NCBI GenBank assembly: GCA_036570145.1 | Contig: DATCPJ010000121.1 | Coordinates: 1-10,375 of the forward strand | Direction: 5' to 3' | DNA: 10,375 nt | Source: UBA6019 sp036570145 | GTDB lineage: Bacteria; Chloroflexota; Dormibacteria; Dormibacterales; Dormibacteraceae | In this document: positions 9,421 to 10,375 of the stretch, piece by piece | How positions within the stretch are numbered: position 1 is the stretch's first letter | Layout: each line of letters starts with the position of its first letter | Program-made: the position numbers and the translations under genes | The notes under the pieces: generated by a model | What the model was told of the DNA's origin: nothing | Database searches by the model: none | The model's input: only the letters and a program-made list of their open reading frames with translations

Positions 9421-9434
9421 GGTCGACCACTCAT
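9417..9434 (-). other. Five-codon upstream frame overlapping the metH start
   Basis: ATG at 9434 reads MSGRP and stops at a TGA that overlaps the metH ATG by 4 nt (ATGA). It could be a coupling mini-frame or the remnant of an alternative start. There is only a weak GCGGGG stretch before it and its length is trivial, so chance is quite possible. Confidence 0.2.
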
Positions 9435-9470
9435 TGTCCCCGCTCGAGCGATCTCGGAATCAGAGGCGGG

Positions 9471-9510
9471 AAAAGAAGAGAACCCGGTCCCATGCACGGG
9501 ACCGGGCCTC
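9471..9510 (-). terminator. Rho-independent terminator of the 198-residue gene
   Basis: Perfect 9-bp stem CCCGGTCCC (9483-9491) / GGGACCGGG (9498-9506) with a 6-nt loop, extended past a small internal loop by GAG/CTC (9478-9480, 9508-9510). Read on the minus strand it is followed by TTCTCTTCTTTT, a U-rich tract. It lies just after the stop at 9529 and before metH, so the two are separate transcription units. Confidence 0.75.
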
Positions 9511-9528
9511 TCGTAGGGAGGAGGGAGG

Positions 9529-10125
9529 TTACCTGGTGGGGGCGGGGCTGATCGGGGCAGGACTGTTCCAGGTGTAGCCGTCCGGGCCCAGGAACATGCT
9601 TCCGCGATCCCCGTCGACGTCGTGACCGCCCGTGCTGCGCGGCTTCGGGGTCGGCGTCGGCGCGGCCTTGGCGGCTGGCTTCGGGGTAGGCGCAGCCACG
9701 CTGCCGCCGATGACCATGTCCGAGCTCTGCGCGGTGGGCGTGGGCGACGGGAGCAGATCCTGCTGCGCGGTGACGACATGGCTCACGCAATGGCCGACGC
9801 CGCGCTCACCGGGTGACAGCTCCGTCTTGCACTGGCTGACCGCGGCCTGCACCTGCTGCTCCCAGACCACCGGGTTGCTGCTGCCGGTGGCTACCGTCGC
9901 CGCCACCGCGCCGCCGCCGCCGGCGGCGATGCCGAGCGCCGCGAAGACGGCCGCGGTCTTGGTCGTGATGGCCGCCAGCAGGCCCGAACCGGCCGAGGCC
10001 GAGATCCCGGCTCCGACGGCGGCTGCCGCGAAGCGGCCGGCGGCCGGCGGGATCGCTGAGCCGACCAGCGGTCCCAGGTGCTGGTTCAGCTGCGCTTCGA
10101 TGAAGGCTTCAAACGGGTCAGACAT
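9529..10125 (-). CDS. Single-pass membrane protein with Pro/Thr/Lys-rich tail (paralogue A)
   Basis: Unrecognised protein of 198 residues. Residues 1-30 (MSDPFEAFIEAQLNQHLGPL...) form a soluble head repeated almost exactly in the gene at 10283. Residues 31-56 are Ala/Gly/Ser-rich. One hydrophobic helix spans about 57-80 (AAVFAALGIAAGGGGAVAAT). Outside the membrane, QVQAAVSQCKTELSPGERG continues to GHCVSHVV, with Cys99 and Cys113 able to form a disulphide. Residues 127-162 are low-complexity (PTPKPAAKAAPTPTPKP), like a wall-spanning linker, and the end is FLGPDGYTWNSPAP. An in-membrane anchor with an external Cys pair and linker would suit a sensor or anti-sigma-like protein, but no anti-sigma motif is visible. 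AAGAGG lies 6 nt before the ATG at 10125. The same ATG and Shine-Dalgarno are mirrored in the paralogue, which rules out the longer start at 10308. A terminator follows. Confidence 0.82.
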   Translation of the reverse strand: MSDPFEAFIEAQLNQHLGPLVGSAIPPAAGRFAAAAVGAGISASAGSGLLAAITTKTAAVFAALGIAAGGGGAVAATVATGSSNPVVWEQQVQAAVSQCKTELSPGERGVGHCVSHVVTAQQDLLPSPTPTAQSSDMVIGGSVAAPTPKPAAKAAPTPTPKPRSTGGHDVDGDRGSMFLGPDGYTWNSPAPISPAPTR

Positions 10126-10184
10126 CCAGGACCTCTTCGTGAGCAGTAACGCCGGCCGGGTTCTCTCTACCCGAAGGGAGCCCA

Positions 10185-10223
10185 AACTCGGCGCCGAGTT
10201 CGCGCCGAACTCGGGGCCGAGTT
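10185..10223. promoter_or_regulatory. Paired operator-like palindromes (AACTCGG/CCGAGTT x4)
   Basis: AACTCGG-CG-CCGAGTT (10185-10200) is a perfect 16-bp palindrome. AACTCGG-GG-CCGAGTT (10208-10223) is the same with a changed 2-nt centre. Their centres are 23 bp apart, about two helical turns. The inner half-sites also form CCGAGTTCG-CGC-CGAACTCGG (10194-10214). The array sits exactly midway between the two divergent starts, as expected for an operator shared by both genes. The binding protein is unknown. Confidence 0.55.
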
Positions 10224-10226
10224 TGC

Positions 10227-10276
10227 GCTCCCTTCGGGTAGAGGGGATGCCACCGGCGTTATTGCTCACGAAGAGG
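10227..10276 (+). promoter_or_regulatory. Mirrored upstream blocks of paralogue B
   Basis: Two blocks are identical in both arms: GCTCCCTTCGGGTAGAG (10227-10243), and CCGGCGTTA (10253-10261) continuing as TGCTCACGAAGAGG (10263-10276) after one difference. A diverged segment of about 9 nt separates them. Conserved blocks around a free spacer look like promoter elements, but the hexamers do not match the housekeeping consensus. The last six bases (AAGAGG) are the Shine-Dalgarno, 6 nt before the ATG. Confidence 0.35.
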
Positions 10277-10282
10277 CCCTGG

Positions 10283-10375
10283 ATGTCTGACCCGTTTGAA
10301 ACCTTCATCGAAGCGCAGCTGAACCAGCACCTGGGACCGCTGGTCGGCTCGGCGATCCCACCTGCCGCCGGCCGG
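10283..10375 (+). CDS. Divergent paralogue B of the 198-residue membrane protein, truncated by the window end
   Basis: The 31 visible codons read MSDPFETFIEAQLNQHLGPL and then VGSAIPPAAGR. They are identical to the start of the minus-strand gene at 10125 except for Ala7 to Thr. The four other base differences are silent (Ser, two Pro, Arg codons). The AAGAGG Shine-Dalgarno and the 6-nt spacing are also the same. It is therefore a head-to-head paralogue, presumably regulated with its partner through the palindromes between them. Whether the rest of the protein (membrane helix, Cys pair, Pro-rich tail) is shared cannot be seen. Confidence 0.8.
   Translation, partial: MSDPFETFIEAQLNQHLGPLVGSAIPPAAGR

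Larger units (their letters stand above)
10033..10375. repeat. Large imperfect inverted repeat, 168-nt arms
   Basis: Arms 10033-10200 and 10208-10375 are reverse complements without gaps, with about 15 mismatches in 168 positions, around a 7-nt centre. The right arm is cut by the window end, so the repeat may be longer. Each arm contains the upstream region, Shine-Dalgarno, ATG and first 31 codons of one gene. Six of the ten non-coding mismatches cluster in 8 positions (10244-10251 and their mirror). The coding part has five mismatches, four of them synonymous. Confidence 0.92.

Noticed and set aside
9421..9482. B12 or SAM riboswitch before metH
   Set aside because: Only about 60 nt lie between the terminator and the ATG, too short for a cobalamin riboswitch, and no B12-box or SAM-box pattern was seen.
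10126..10282. Invertible phase-variation switch
   Set aside because: Recombination between the arms would flip only the 7-nt centre, which changes nothing. The arrangement fits divergent paralogues better.
10126..10308. Longer N-terminus of the 198-residue protein (start at 10308)
   Set aside because: It would read through the inverted-repeat centre and into the paralogue's coding sequence. The mirrored ATG and Shine-Dalgarno fix the start at 10125.

Overview
The window is GC-rich (clearly above 60% by eye) bacterial DNA. Proline-, alanine- and arginine-rich spurious frames run almost the whole length of both strands. Gene content (cobalamin-dependent methionine synthase, cysteinyl-tRNA synthetase, a MoeA-like molybdopterin-binding protein, a DUF309 protein, an EamA exporter, a MIP channel) points to a free-living, probably soil or sediment bacterium. 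Codon use and the style of the hypothetical proteins would suit Dormibacterota/Chloroflexota or an actinobacterium. That placement is an inference, not something the sequence proves.

Layout. Positions 1-1110 (minus): an aquaporin-family channel followed after 10 nt by a membrane-anchored exported protein that runs off the left edge. Positions 1130-1550: a gene-free stretch between divergent genes, holding several hairpins and a cluster of ATGCAT-like palindromes. Positions 1566-2743 (plus): an EamA/DMT-type exporter and a DUF309 protein, coupled by a 4-nt GTGA overlap. Positions 2818-3807 (minus): a MoeA-like molybdopterin-binding protein. It is divergent from cysS (3835-5220, plus), and only 27 nt separate the two start codons. 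Those 27 nt hold overlapping -10-like elements, and a perfect 7-bp inverted repeat covers the cysS start codon. Positions 5406-9420 (minus): metH, then a 28-residue open reading frame with its own Shine-Dalgarno, then a 97-residue two-helix membrane protein whose TTG start overlaps the small frame's stop (TTGA). Positions 9471-9510: a rho-independent terminator on the minus strand. Positions 9529-10125 (minus): a single-pass membrane protein with a Pro/Thr/Lys-rich tail.

The most unusual part is the right end. The first 31 codons of the last gene, its Shine-Dalgarno and its whole upstream region reappear as a mirror image on the plus strand (10283 to the window end). The result is a head-to-head pair of paralogous genes around an imperfect inverted repeat with 168-nt arms, ungapped and about 91% identical. 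At its centre lie four AACTCGG/CCGAGTT half-sites forming two palindromes 23 bp apart. Four of the five coding differences between arms are synonymous. This argues for an old inverted duplication kept under selection rather than a fold-back artefact.

A second recurring pattern is that four genes (aquaporin, EamA, MoeA-like, cysS) have a TANNNT hexamer (TAGCAT, TAGTGT, TATGCT, TAGCAT) 9-13 nt before the start and no convincing Shine-Dalgarno. This fits leaderless or near-leaderless transcripts. The paralogue pair at the right end and the small frame after metH have clear Shine-Dalgarno sequences instead. No tRNA, rRNA, CRISPR, insertion sequence or known riboswitch was seen.
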